The notes beneath the pieces were generated by a model. The model saw only the letters and a list, made by a program, of their open reading frames with translations, was not told the DNA's origin and did no database searches. Below, one piece after another: positions 26,049-34,593 of a DNA stretch of 38,786 nucleotides (position 1 is its first letter; each line of letters opens with the position of its first letter). The position numbers were made by a program, and so were the translations under genes. Origin of the DNA: Clostridia bacterium (GTDB lineage Bacteria; Bacillota; Clostridia; UMGS1810); NCBI GenBank assembly GCA_017416845.1, contig JAFQBA010000117.1, positions 1-38,786 of the forward strand, written 5' to 3'.

Positions 26049-26879
26049 GTGATAAAATCAAATGTATTTGAAACAGTTAACAAGGGCAGAATAAAACTGC
26101 TGAAATATAAAAAATTAAGTGATTTGTTTTTTGTGAATCACGCAATTTCTACACGTTGCGGTGGAGTATCCGTTATAAAGGGACTTGAATCCCTTAACCT
26201 CGGAACACATACTGCCGACAGCGAAGACAATGTATGCGAAAACTATCGGCGTTTTTGTAATGCGGCAGGATTTGACATTGAAAAACTTGTTCTCGGAAAT
26301 CAGACTCACAGCACAAATGTGCGCGTGGTTACAGAGGATGATTGGGGTAAGGGTGTGATGCGTGAGCGCGATTATACCGATGTGGATGCTCTCATTACAA
26401 ATCTTGTAAAAACACCTCTGGTTATTCATACTGCAGATTGTGTGCCGGTTGGATTCATCGATAAAAATGGCGGTGCAATAGGCAATGCTCATTGTGGCTG
26501 GCGCGGTACATATGGTGAGCTTGCATCAAAAACTTTGCATGCAATGGAAAATGAATTCGGTGTCAGACCTGAAAATATTGTTTGTACAATAGGACCGTGC
26601 ATATGTATGGAATGTTATGAGGTTTCCCGTGAGCTTTATGATGATTTTGAAATCAAATTCGGCAAAAGCGAGGCATTATGCTCGAAAGACGGAAAATATT
26701 ATATAGACCTTTCGCTTATAAACCGTCATATACTTGTTAAAAATGGCGTTTTGCCTGAAAATATAATATTATCGGATTTATGTACATGCTGCAATCACGA
26801 TTTTCTGTTTTCACATAGGGGACAGGGACCGGAAAGAGGAATATTTGCTTCTGTTTTGGAGCTTACTTCGGCTATTTGA
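26049..26879 (+). CDS. pgeF: Peptidoglycan editing factor PgeF (YfiH/laccase-domain protein)
   Basis: This is a 276-residue protein of the polyphenol oxidase/YfiH family, which acts as a purine nucleoside enzyme and in E. coli removes faulty stem peptides. The conserved metal-site blocks are NQTHS, HTADCVPV, HCGWRGT, GPCICMECYEVS and the late C-terminal CTCCNHDFLFSHRG. The start is GTG with AAGGTGG upstream, 12 bases after the ROK gene. In Firmicutes it often lies near sporulation and cell-division genes. Confidence 0.9.
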   Translation: MIKSNVFETVNKGRIKLLKYKKLSDLFFVNHAISTRCGGVSVIKGLESLNLGTHTADSEDNVCENYRRFCNAAGFDIEKLVLGNQTHSTNVRVVTEDDWGKGVMRERDYTDVDALITNLVKTPLVIHTADCVPVGFIDKNGGAIGNAHCGWRGTYGELASKTLHAMENEFGVRPENIVCTIGPCICMECYEVSRELYDDFEIKFGKSEALCSKDGKYYIDLSLINRHILVKNGVLPENIILSDLCTCCNHDFLFSHRGQGPERGIFASVLELTSAI

Positions 26880-26940
26880 ACAATAAAAAAATATTAATTG
26901 ATGCTTGCATAGTGAAAATCAATTAATTTTAAAAAAGGAC

Positions 26941-26969
26941 TTGACAAAATACACATTTATATATATAAT
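26941..26969 (+). promoter_or_regulatory. Perfect-consensus promoter of the DUF177-rpmF operon
   Basis: TTGACA (26941-26946), 17 bases, TATAAT (26964-26969). Full consensus, as expected for a ribosomal protein unit. It lies 24 bases before the chosen ATG. Confidence 0.85.
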
Positions 26970-26993
26970 ATTTTTGTTATGTCGAGGTGTAAT

Positions 26994-27491
26994 ATGGTTT
27001 TAGATATTTCTAAATTAATCAATAACGATGGTGCATCTATAAATATTTCTTCGGAGATTGTTATGGATTCGCTGTTGTTTAACGGTCAGGATATCTGCTT
27101 TAATTCCCCGCTTCATTTAAAAGGCGATATACGAAGTGTTAATGGTTTGATGTACTTGCAGCTTTCTTGCAGTGTATCATACAAAACCCGGTGTTCGCGT
27201 TGTCTTGATCCGGTGGATGAAGAGCTTGATTTCAATATAAAAGAGGTTTTTTCTAAAACCGAATTGGAAAACGAAAATGATGATGTCATCATTTTGAACT
27301 CCAATGAAATCGATTTAAAGGAAATCGCTGAGCAGGCTTTTTGCTGCGCTTTGCCGATAACCTGTCTATGCAGTGAAGATTGCAAGGGTCTTTGTTCCTC
27401 TTGCGGTTGCAATCTCAACACCGAGACCTGCTCCTGCGAGACTGACGATATTGATCCCAGGCTTGCTGCACTCAAAGATTTTTTAAAATGA
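26994..27491 (+). CDS. DUF177 (YceD family) protein
   Basis: This protein of 165 residues belongs to the YceD/YlbN family, almost always encoded just before rpmF and linked to 23S rRNA or ribosome supply. The conserved block CSRCLDPVDEELDF is present, and the acidic middle is followed by the cysteine-rich C-terminus CLCSEDCKGLCSSCGCNLNT, which may hold zinc. I chose the ATG at 26994, with GAGGTG four bases before it, over the one at 26979. Confidence 0.85.
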   Translation: MVLDISKLINNDGASINISSEIVMDSLLFNGQDICFNSPLHLKGDIRSVNGLMYLQLSCSVSYKTRCSRCLDPVDEELDFNIKEVFSKTELENENDDVIILNSNEIDLKEIAEQAFCCALPITCLCSEDCKGLCSSCGCNLNTETCSCETDDIDPRLAALKDFLK

Positions 27492-27520
27492 TGACTAAGT
27501 AATATTTGGAGGTGGAACTA

Positions 27521-27697
27521 ATGGCAGTACCCAAGAGAAAAGTTTCAAAAGCAAGAAGAGATAAGAGAAGAGCAAATTGGAAGCTCTCCGTGCCCGGCAT
27601 GGTTAAGTGTCCCAAATGCGGTGAATTCAAATTGACTCACAGAGTATGTAAGAACTGCGGAACTTACGACGGTAAAGAAATTTTAAAGGCTGAATAA
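27521..27697 (+). CDS. rpmF: 50S ribosomal protein L32
   Basis: This 58-residue protein begins [18 protein letters not shown], as in L32. The zinc-ribbon cysteines are present as CPKCGE and CKNCG. A strong GGAGGTGG precedes the ATG at 27521; the in-frame start at 27506 lies in the ribosome site. It ends at a clear terminator. Confidence 0.95.
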   Translation: MAVPKRKVSKARRDKRRANWKLSVPGMVKCPKCGEFKLTHRVCKNCGTYDGKEILKAE

Positions 27698-27710
27698 GAA
27701 ACAATACTTA

Positions 27711-27744
27711 AATAACCTGCCCTGAAATAAGGCAGGTTATTTTT
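27711..27744 (+). terminator. Rho-independent terminator after rpmF
   Basis: AATAACCTGCC (27711-27721) pairs with GGCAGGTTATT (27731-27741), a nine-base loop, then a run of T. Confidence 0.9.
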
Positions 27745-27784
27745 GGATTTGGCATTTAAAAATTTTTAGAATGGAATGATATCT

Positions 27785-28438
27785 ATGAGCAAGTATAAGT
27801 ATCTGTTTTTTGATCTTGACGGTACAATTATAGATTCTTTTGAAGGGGTTACCCGAAGTTTTGCATATGCGCTCCGGCACTACGGAATACATGTCGAAGA
27901 TATGAACGAGCTACTTCCGGTGCTTGGACCTCCTCTGAGGGATGCGTTCATGTCAATGTACGGCTTTTCTGAAAAAGATGCAATTGATGCTGTTGCGAAA
28001 TACAGAGAGAGGTATTCTGTGCACTATGTTGATGAGAGCAAGCTATATGAGGGCATAGAAGATGTTCTTTTCAGGCTTTATTCCGATGGATTCAAAATAG
28101 TTCTTGCCACTTCAAAACCGGAACATTACGCACGCACTCTTCTTGAACATTTTAATATTTCCAAATATTTTTATCTCATTTCAGGTGCATCTATGGACAA
28201 GTCACGGGATTCAAAAACCAAGGTTCTTAAGTATATTCTTGAAAAACTTGATATTGATGATATGTCCGAAGCTTGCATGATCGGTGACCGAAAGTTTGAC
28301 CTATGCGGAGCAAATGATTTGGGGATTGATGCCGTGGGTGTACTCTATGGGTTTGGAAGTTTTGAAGAACTTGATGCTTGTCCGAATGTTTTTCTTGCAA
28401 AATCTCCCGAAGAATTGTATAATTATTTTGCAGACTAA
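27785..28438 (+). CDS. HAD family hydrolase (phosphoglycolate phosphatase-like)
   Basis: This is a haloacid-dehalogenase phosphatase of 217 residues. Motif I is FFDLDGTIIDS (nucleophile Asp), motif II LATSKP, motif III Lys is in the KTKVLKYILE stretch, and motif IV is MIGDRKFDL. A helical cap follows motif I as in the Gph/PgmB group. The substrate is not predictable. I chose the ATG at 27785 over 27776, as GGA lies nine bases before it; the ribosome site is weak. It is 23 bases ahead of the DUF512 gene. Confidence 0.85.
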   Translation: MSKYKYLFFDLDGTIIDSFEGVTRSFAYALRHYGIHVEDMNELLPVLGPPLRDAFMSMYGFSEKDAIDAVAKYRERYSVHYVDESKLYEGIEDVLFRLYSDGFKIVLATSKPEHYARTLLEHFNISKYFYLISGASMDKSRDSKTKVLKYILEKLDIDDMSEACMIGDRKFDLCGANDLGIDAVGVLYGFGSFEELDACPNVFLAKSPEELYNYFAD

Positions 28439-28461
28439 AATTTTAAAAGGAGTCGGAGTTA

Positions 28462-29775
28462 GTGAAAAACGAAGCCAAAGTTAAATATGTAATGCCCGAT
28501 TCCATTGCCTTTGATGCCGGAATCGAACCCGGTGACATCATAAAATCGGTAAACGGAAAAGAATTTTGCGATATTCTTGATTTCAAATATCTCACAAGTG
28601 ACGACTATTACGTTGTTTATTTGCAAAAGGCAAACGGTGAAGAAGAAGAAATCGAAATTTTCAATGATGATTTCGAAACCTTTGGTGTTGAGTTTGAAAA
28701 TCCTCTCATCGACAAACCGATGCTTTGCAAAAATAAGTGCATTTTCTGTTTTATGGATCAGCTTCCGCCAAATGTGCGTTCCACCATGCTTTTTAAGGAT
28801 GATGATGTTCGCCTTTCCTTTTTGCAGGGAAACTATGTCACCCTCACAAACCTTTGTGAAAGTGACATTGAACGTTTCTGTAGCCTTAAAATTTCACCTG
28901 TAAACGTGTCGGTTCATGTAACCGACCCGGAATGCCGTGTTAAAATGCTTGCAAACCCCAATGCGGCAAATGTGATGACGGTTATGAAGCGTTTTGCCGA
29001 TGCAGGCATTTCCATGAATGCCCAAATTGTTCTCTGCCCCGGCATAAATGACGGTGATTATCTAAAAAAGAGCATTGAAGACCTTCGCAGTCTCCATCCT
29101 GCCATAAAGAGCGTGTCAATAGTTCCGGTTGGCATATCAAAGCACCGTGACGGGCTTTTTGAGCTTGAAAGCTTTACCGCCCAAACAGCGGGAGATGTCA
29201 TAGCGATGGTGACACCCTATCAGAAAAAATTCAAAAAGGAAATTGACACCTCTTTGGTTTATCTTGCCGATGAATTCTACATTCAGGCAGGCGAAGAGAT
29301 TCCGCCATATGAGCATTATGAAGAATTTCCTCAAATCGAAAACGGGGTAGGGCTTGTTGCAGCACTTCGTGATGAGATTGACACAGAGATAGAATTTATA
29401 GATGAATACTCCAAACACATTCCCGCATCCAAAACCATAGTTACATCATTTATTGCTTACGATTTTGTTTGCGAATGTGTTGAAAAAATTAAAAAAATCA
29501 GACCCGATATCAATGTGACGGTCAAAAAAATCAAAAATGACTTTTTCGGAGATAAAATTACCGTAACAGGACTTTTGTGCGGCTCCGATATTATAAATCA
29601 GTTAAAAGGAAAAATTAATACCGAATATATCATGCTTTCTGAAAGCATGTTCAAGTCCGACGTCGACATTTTTCTTGATGACACAACTCTTGAGGATGTG
29701 GAAAATGCTCTGGGAGTCAAGATTATCAAAACTCCCAATACCGGCTATGGATTTTTGAATGCGATACTCATGTGA
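28462..29775 (+). CDS. DUF512 family protein with PDZ and radical-SAM-like domains
   Basis: The protein has 437 residues. An N-terminal PDZ-like domain (MPDSIAFDAGIEPGDIIKSVNG) is followed by a radical-SAM-like core with the iron-sulfur motif CKNKCIFCFMDQLP. The DUF512 C-terminal region ends TPNTGYGFLNAILM. Members are widespread in Clostridia next to der and are thought to be Fe-S oxidoreductases; the reaction is unknown. The start is GTG with GGAG nearby. The motif spacing CxxxCxxC fits an S-adenosylmethionine-binding cluster. It shares the plus strand with der 13 bases later. Confidence 0.88.
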   Translation: MKNEAKVKYVMPDSIAFDAGIEPGDIIKSVNGKEFCDILDFKYLTSDDYYVVYLQKANGEEEEIEIFNDDFETFGVEFENPLIDKPMLCKNKCIFCFMDQLPPNVRSTMLFKDDDVRLSFLQGNYVTLTNLCESDIERFCSLKISPVNVSVHVTDPECRVKMLANPNAANVMTVMKRFADAGISMNAQIVLCPGINDGDYLKKSIEDLRSLHPAIKSVSIVPVGISKHRDGLFELESFTAQTAGDVIAMVTPYQKKFKKEIDTSLVYLADEFYIQAGEEIPPYEHYEEFPQIENGVGLVAALRDEIDTEIEFIDEYSKHIPASKTIVTSFIAYDFVCECVEKIKKIRPDINVTVKKIKNDFFGDKITVTGLLCGSDIINQLKGKINTEYIMLSESMFKSDVDIFLDDTTLEDVENALGVKIIKTPNTGYGFLNAILM

Positions 29776-29788
29776 AAGGACTGATAAT

Positions 29789-31111
29789 ATGAAAAAACCC
29801 ACTTTTGCCATTGTTGGACGACCCAATGTTGGGAAATCAACTCTTTTCAACAAGCTCATAGGAGAAAGGATTTCCATTGTGGAAGACACTCCCGGCGTAA
29901 CCCGTGACAGAATCTATGCCGAAGGCGAATGGCTTACAAAAAAATTTATTCTCATAGATACAGGTGGTATTGAACCCCACAACAATGATATTATTTTGGA
30001 GCAGATGCGCCGTCAGGCGGAAATTGCCATAGATATGGCAGATGCCATTATTTTTATGGTCGACATAAAAACCGGTATGACATCTTCCGATCAGGACATT
30101 GCCGCAATGCTCACACGCTCAGGGAAGCCCGTTGTTCTTGTGTGCAATAAGGTTGACAACATTGGCGATGTTCCAATGGAATTTTATGAGTTTTACAATC
30201 TCGGTCTCGACGAGCCTATGGCAATTTCTTCAATACACGGTCTTGGAACGGGCGATCTTTTGGATAAGCTTTTCAGCTATGTTGACTTTGATGCCGAAGA
30301 AGAATATGATGAGGATGCCATAAAGGTTGCAGTTATTGGAAAACCAAATGTTGGCAAGTCATCACTCATCAATAAAATTCTTGGGGAAAACAGAGTCATT
30401 GTTTCAAACATTGCAGGTACAACCCGTGATGCAATAGACACTCCCTACGAACGTGACGGTCAGAAATATGTTTTCATCGACACTGCCGGTATGAGAAAAA
30501 GAGGCAAGATAGACGAAGCCATCGAGCGATACAGCGTTGTCCGTTCTCTTGCAGCAATTGACAGATGTGATGTTGTTCTCATTCTTATTGATGCCCAGGA
30601 GGGGGTAACCGAACAGGATACCAAGATTGCAGGTTATGCTCACAATCAGGGCAAAGCAAGCATAATTGTTGTCAATAAGTGGGATTTGGTTGAAAAAGAG
30701 ACCAACACCATGGAAAACTATCGCAAGGATGTTCAAAACGGTCTTGCCTACATGACCTATGCACCGATTGCTTTCGTTTCAGCACTTACCGGGAGCAGAC
30801 TTTCAAAGATATTTGAACTCATCGGATATGTGAGTCAACAGCATGCAATGCGCATTTCCACAGGTGTTTTAAACGATATTCTCAACGAAGCCGTAACCAA
30901 GGTACAGCCTCCTTCCGACAAGGGTAAGAGACTCAAAGTTATGTACATCACCCAGGCATCCACCAAGCCGCCCACATTTGTTCTTTTTGTAAACGATAAG
31001 GAGCTTGCACATTTTTCGTATATAAGATATATCGAAAATCAGATTCGTGAAACCTTCGGCCTTGAGGGTACACCCATTAGGTTTATTATCCGCGAAAGAG
31101 GAAAGGAATAA
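29789..31111 (+). CDS. der: Ribosome biogenesis GTPase Der (EngA)
   Basis: This is a double-GTPase ribosome assembly factor of 440 residues. The first G domain has GRPNVGKSTLFN, DTPG (switch) and NKVD; the second has GKPNVGKSSLIN, DTAGMRKRGK and NKWD. A KH-like domain ends the protein. It works in 50S subunit maturation. The ATG at 29789 has AAAGGA nine bases upstream; an earlier start at 29759 lies inside the preceding gene. der-plsY is a common clostridial pair. Confidence 0.95.
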   Translation: MKKPTFAIVGRPNVGKSTLFNKLIGERISIVEDTPGVTRDRIYAEGEWLTKKFILIDTGGIEPHNNDIILEQMRRQAEIAIDMADAIIFMVDIKTGMTSSDQDIAAMLTRSGKPVVLVCNKVDNIGDVPMEFYEFYNLGLDEPMAISSIHGLGTGDLLDKLFSYVDFDAEEEYDEDAIKVAVIGKPNVGKSSLINKILGENRVIVSNIAGTTRDAIDTPYERDGQKYVFIDTAGMRKRGKIDEAIERYSVVRSLAAIDRCDVVLILIDAQEGVTEQDTKIAGYAHNQGKASIIVVNKWDLVEKETNTMENYRKDVQNGLAYMTYAPIAFVSALTGSRLSKIFELIGYVSQQHAMRISTGVLNDILNEAVTKVQPPSDKGKRLKVMYITQASTKPPTFVLFVNDKELAHFSYIRYIENQIRETFGLEGTPIRFIIRERGKE

Positions 31112-31115
31112 TGTC

Positions 31116-31733
31116 ATGATAGTCTTATCTTCAGTAATATCAGCGATTGTTGCATATCTTCTCGGAAGTATTTCCACATCAATTCTTGTGTCAAAAGCAA
31201 TGGGTTCAATCGATATCCGCGAGCACGGAAGTGGGAATGCCGGAGCCACAAATATTCATCGTGTGCTTGGGAAAAAAGCTGCGGTGTTTGTTGTTTTGGG
31301 TGATGGCTTAAAAGGCGTTGCGGCAGTGCTTTTTGCATGGCTCTTTGACAACCTCTTCAATGTTGAAAACGGCATAGCCGAATATATTGCTGCTGTTTTT
31401 GTTATGCTTGGTCATGTTTTTCCGCTTTACTTCGGTTTCAAGGGCGGCAAGGGCATAATGACATCAATTGCTGTGATTTTTATGCTCAGTCCTGCCATTG
31501 GCGGCATACTTTTTGCCTTATTTGTGGTGCTTGTTCTGGCATTTAACTACATTTCCCTCGGTTCTGTGGTAAGTGCTGCATGTTTCCCGATTTTGGTTTT
31601 GTGGCTCTATCAGGGTAATGTGGCATTCTTTGTGAGTTCGCTTATCATTGCCGTAATCGCCATAGCAAAGCATCATACCAACATTTCAAGACTTTTAAAG
31701 GGAACCGAGTCAAAATTTATAAAGAAAAAATAA
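31116..31733 (+). CDS. plsY: Acyl-phosphate:glycerol-3-phosphate acyltransferase
   Basis: PlsY moves an acyl group from acyl-phosphate to glycerol 3-phosphate, the first step of phospholipid synthesis. This integral membrane protein of 206 residues has the family motifs GSGNAGATN near residues 38-46, GHVFPLYFGFKGGKG in the middle and a C-terminal HHTNISRLLKGTE. I chose the ATG at 31116, with GAAAGGA nine bases upstream; the longer frame to 31047 runs inside der. Confidence 0.94.
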   Translation: MIVLSSVISAIVAYLLGSISTSILVSKAMGSIDIREHGSGNAGATNIHRVLGKKAAVFVVLGDGLKGVAAVLFAWLFDNLFNVENGIAEYIAAVFVMLGHVFPLYFGFKGGKGIMTSIAVIFMLSPAIGGILFALFVVLVLAFNYISLGSVVSAACFPILVLWLYQGNVAFFVSSLIIAVIAIAKHHTNISRLLKGTESKFIKKK

Positions 31734-31740
31734 AATTATA

Positions 31741-31788
31741 AAATTGTATACAACCGTCGGTTTTTTATCCGGCGGTTGTATACAATTT
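31741..31788. repeat. 20-bp inverted repeat downstream of plsY
   Basis: The arms 31741-31760 and 31769-31788 pair over 20 positions with a single G-T, and the loop TTTTTTAT carries the T-run instead of the 3' side. On the minus strand a T-rich stretch follows the stem. It probably ends the plsY transcript, but its form is not that of a usual terminator; it contains GTATAC in both arms. Confidence 0.65.
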
Positions 31789-31834
31789 GAATTAAATATT
31801 TAAATAAATTAGCCCTAATATGGAGATGATAAAA

Positions 31835-32875
31835 TTGTGTAATATAGCAGGTTACGTAGGGACAAAAGACGCTGCACCGATTTTGATTGAAATGCTAAAA
31901 CGTCAAGAAGGCTTGGCAGGTGGATTTTACACCGGGATTGCAACAATATGTGACGGAAAGCTGTACTATGCCAAACTCACCGGTGACACCGAACGCTTGG
32001 TTTCTTTTACAAATGCATCGAAGCTTCCCGGCAATATCGGTATAATTCACAGCCGTTCCAATTCCGGCGGTGGAGACGAATGGTCACATCCTTTTGTCGG
32101 CATGAAAAACAATGAGCCGTCTCTGGCTTATGTTGCCAATGGTATTGCAGGCGGATTTGACAAAAGTAACCACAACGAAATAATAGCCATGCTCATAGGA
32201 AAAGGCTATGATATGAATGCCCATTTGACAAATGTTCAAAAGGGAAAATATATGGATTTGCCTGATGGTACTTCTGTGCATATGAGTGATGTTATGTGTC
32301 AGCTTATAAAATACTATGAAGATGAACTTGGTGACACAAGCCGTGCAATGACGGAAGCGTTTGGCACAATTCCGGCTGAAATTGTCGGACTTTGTATTTC
32401 TCTTGCCGATTCTCAAAACATTTACTGGTCAAGAATCAACAGACCAATGATGGCAGGTTTTGCTTCTCATGGAGCATATCTTGCAACCTCGGCATTAGCT
32501 TTCCCGGACGATGCCTCCGAGCCCTTTGCTTTGCCTGCAAATTCTTCGGGATGCATTGGGAAAGATCAACTTAAAATCACTCCATATTCAAAAGCTCCCG
32601 GAGTTGTTGTGCCAATGGATATGGCACTTCGTGCAAAGGCTTTTGACATCGTAAAGAAAAAGCTTTCCGATGGCGGAAGCTACACTTTTAAACAGCTTAA
32701 AAACGAAATCATGCATCTGTTTTCAGGTGATGGAAGTTATCAGGATGCACTTCTCATATATGAGATTCTCTATGCGTTGTACAAAAGTGATTTGCTCAGC
32801 ATCAAAAAACGTAATGTTCCCGGCGCAATTGACACACTTGAAGCACCGTCGTTTTTAATGTCGCTGAAAAATTAG
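31835..32875 (+). CDS. Class II (Ntn) glutamine amidotransferase-like protein
   Basis: This is an N-terminal-nucleophile glutamine amidotransferase fold, 346 residues. I choose TTG at 31835, because its next codon is TGT: Cys2 becomes the mature N-terminal nucleophile (MCNIAGYVG), and GGAG lies nine bases upstream. An earlier ATG at 31820 would bury the Cys. HSRSNSGGGDEWSHP corresponds to the HTRWATHG-type glutamine site and VANGIAGGF to the HNG block. The C-terminal 150 residues do not look like GlmS sugar isomerase, PurF or asparagine synthetase. Its acceptor or substrate is unknown. It shares an operon with an SGNH hydrolase 13 bases later. Confidence 0.75.
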   Translation: MCNIAGYVGTKDAAPILIEMLKRQEGLAGGFYTGIATICDGKLYYAKLTGDTERLVSFTNASKLPGNIGIIHSRSNSGGGDEWSHPFVGMKNNEPSLAYVANGIAGGFDKSNHNEIIAMLIGKGYDMNAHLTNVQKGKYMDLPDGTSVHMSDVMCQLIKYYEDELGDTSRAMTEAFGTIPAEIVGLCISLADSQNIYWSRINRPMMAGFASHGAYLATSALAFPDDASEPFALPANSSGCIGKDQLKITPYSKAPGVVVPMDMALRAKAFDIVKKKLSDGGSYTFKQLKNEIMHLFSGDGSYQDALLIYEILYALYKSDLLSIKKRNVPGAIDTLEAPSFLMSLKN

Positions 32876-32888
32876 GCGGGAAAAGAAG

Positions 32889-33521
32889 ATGGAAATCAAA
32901 GGACTCACAGTCGCCTGTCTTGGCGACAGCATGACCGAAGGACTGGGGGCATCATCTCCCAAGAAGGTATGGCATCAGCTTCTCTCTGAAAGATGTGCCA
33001 TGAACGCTTGCCTGAACTACGGTGTGTCAAGCACAAGCATCGGAGTAGGGAAAGAGCTTGCCGACAAAAATTTCATAAAAAGAGCAGATTTAATGCCGGA
33101 CGATGTTGATGCTGTCATTGTGTTTGGAGGAATCAATGACTATGGCGAGGTTCCTCTCGGTAGCTTTTCGGACAGGGTAGATACAACCTTTTACGGCGCG
33201 TGCCATATTCTTATGAATAAGCTTTTGGAAAAATATCCTCAAAAGCCAATTCTTTTCATGACTCCACTTCACATTTCTTCAAAATGGGTTAAAGAGCAAT
33301 TCAGAAGCACTCCCCGAGATGTGGTTAAAGATTATGTAGAAGCCATAAAAGAAACCGCAAGTTACTATTCCATACCGGTTTTGGATTTGTATTCGGCATC
33401 TGGCATGAATCCTGCAATCAAAGAGCAGGAAAAGCTTTATTTTTATGACGGACTTCATCCCAATGATGCAGGATATGAAAAATTGTCATACATAGTAGAA
33501 GCGTTTTTGAAAAATATGTGA
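32889..33521 (+). CDS. SGNH/GDSL hydrolase (first of two tandem paralogs)
   Basis: This is a cytoplasmic SGNH hydrolase of 210 residues with no signal peptide. Block I is LGDSMTEG (Ser14), block III GGINDYG (Asn), block V DGLHPND with Asp187 and His190; the block II Gly lies in YGVSSTS. The family removes acyl or acetyl groups from sugars, lipids or peptides. It follows the amidotransferase-like gene closely. The copy at 33872 is a clear paralog by eye, so the pair arose by tandem duplication. Ser, Gly, Asn and His are all present, so it should be active. Confidence 0.88.
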   Translation: MEIKGLTVACLGDSMTEGLGASSPKKVWHQLLSERCAMNACLNYGVSSTSIGVGKELADKNFIKRADLMPDDVDAVIVFGGINDYGEVPLGSFSDRVDTTFYGACHILMNKLLEKYPQKPILFMTPLHISSKWVKEQFRSTPRDVVKDYVEAIKETASYYSIPVLDLYSASGMNPAIKEQEKLYFYDGLHPNDAGYEKLSYIVEAFLKNM

Positions 33522-33528
33522 TACAAAA

Positions 33529-33571
33529 CAAAACAGCATCGGACAAAAATTCAATGCTGTTTTGCTTTTTT
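33529..33571 (+). terminator. Rho-independent terminator after the first SGNH gene
   Basis: CAAAACAGCAT (33529-33539) pairs with ATGCTGTTTTG (33554-33564) around a 14-base loop, followed by CTTTTTT. Confidence 0.85.
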
Positions 33572-33602
33572 GTTTGCCGGAGCGGTTTGTGTAAGTCGGA
33601 TA

Positions 33603-33631
33603 TTGACATTCATAATAGCGTGTTATATAAT
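33603..33631 (+). promoter_or_regulatory. Perfect-consensus sigma-A promoter, likely for the second SGNH gene
   Basis: TTGACA (33603-33608), 17 bases, TATAAT (33626-33631). The next gene starts 240 bases later at 33872, with a palindromic repeat lying between. No nearer good promoter is visible, so the transcript would have a long structured leader. Confidence 0.75.
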
Positions 33632-33680
33632 AATTGAAGAATTTTTAAAATTGAAGTTTGTCTAACTGTTTAACACAAGA

Positions 33681-33804
33681 ACATTGTAGGGCGTGACGAC
33701 CACGGCACGCCGTGTTATCTTTCGATGAAATTAGGCTAAAGATTGTAGGGCAGGGGGTTGCTCCTGCCGGAAAAGACGGAACGAACAAGCCCGTCCCTAC
33801 AATC
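33681..33804. repeat. Palindromic repeat element inside the leader of the second SGNH gene
   Basis: GATTGTAGGG (33741-33750) is matched by CCCTACAATC (33795-33804), the signature ends of an intergenic palindromic element. A related partial copy starts with ATTGTAGGGC at 33683, and CACGGC-AC-GCCGTG near 33700-33713 is a perfect hairpin. The GC content is well above the neighbouring AT-rich DNA, as expected of a mobile non-coding element. The gap 33522-33871 also holds the terminator and promoter listed separately. Confidence 0.65.
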
Positions 33805-33871
33805 CTAACATTCGAAATTATTCAATAAATTTCAATTTATCTTAAAATATATATTAAGGAGAATACTAATT

Positions 33872-34522
33872 ATGGAACTTAAAGGCCTCACAATTGCTTG
33901 CCTTGGCGATAGCATAACCCAGGGTGTTGGAGCAACATCAAACGAAAAGATCTGGCATCAGGTGCTTATGGAAAACTGCGGCATCAAAGAATGCATCAAC
34001 TATGGTATCAGCGGCACACGCTTTGCCCGTCAAAGCATACCAAGCGAATGTCCCTCTTTTGATCAGGATTTTATTTCAAGAGTGGACTCCATGCGTGACG
34101 ATGTGGATGCAGTGCTTGTCTTTGGTGGTACAAATGACTACGGTCACGGTGATGCACCATTTGGTGAATTTTCCGACCGGAGAGAAGACACCTTCTCAGG
34201 TGCTTGCCATGTGCTTATGCAAAAGCTTATTGAAAAATATCCCGACAAACCCATTGTTTTTATGACTCCGCTTCATCGCACCGACGATGACAAGCCATCG
34301 GAAAGAACTCAAAAGTCTCAGATTCTCAAAGACTTTGTTGATGTCATAAAACAAACCGCACAGTATTATTCGATACCCATAATCGACCTATACGGTGCAA
34401 GTGGAATGTGCTCGGCAGTTGAAATGCAAAACAAGCTCTATTTTGCCGATGGTCTCCATCCTAATGATGTGGGTCATGCAAAGGTTGCATCTGTGGTTGA
34501 AAGTTTTTTGAAAAATATGTAA
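33872..34522 (+). CDS. SGNH/GDSL hydrolase (second tandem paralog)
   Basis: This protein of 216 residues is a paralog of the protein encoded at 32889; both run MExKGLTxACLGDS at the start and end ESFLKNM or EAFLKNM. The catalytic set is complete: Ser14 in LGDSITQG, Asn in GGTNDYG, Asp193 and His196 in DGLHPND. A short insertion near residue 55 (QSIPSECPSFDQDF) and changes around residue 140 separate the copies, suggesting different substrates. No signal peptide is present. AAGGAG stands before the ATG. It has its own promoter and terminator, so it is not in the operon of the first copy. Confidence 0.88.
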   Translation: MELKGLTIACLGDSITQGVGATSNEKIWHQVLMENCGIKECINYGISGTRFARQSIPSECPSFDQDFISRVDSMRDDVDAVLVFGGTNDYGHGDAPFGEFSDRREDTFSGACHVLMQKLIEKYPDKPIVFMTPLHRTDDDKPSERTQKSQILKDFVDVIKQTAQYYSIPIIDLYGASGMCSAVEMQNKLYFADGLHPNDVGHAKVASVVESFLKNM

Positions 34523-34565
34523 AATAAAGCAAAAAGGACTGTAGTCAGTCCTTTTTGCTTTATTT
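34522..34565. terminator. 20-bp perfect-stem terminator
   Basis: Arms 34522-34541 and 34546-34565 pair at all 20 positions around TAGT, with T-rich sequence in the right arm. The left arm begins at the SGNH gene stop codon. It can serve both this gene and the minus-strand gene that ends at 34594. Confidence 0.9.
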
Positions 34566-34593
34566 GGGGGATAAAAGAGGTAATAAATTCAAA

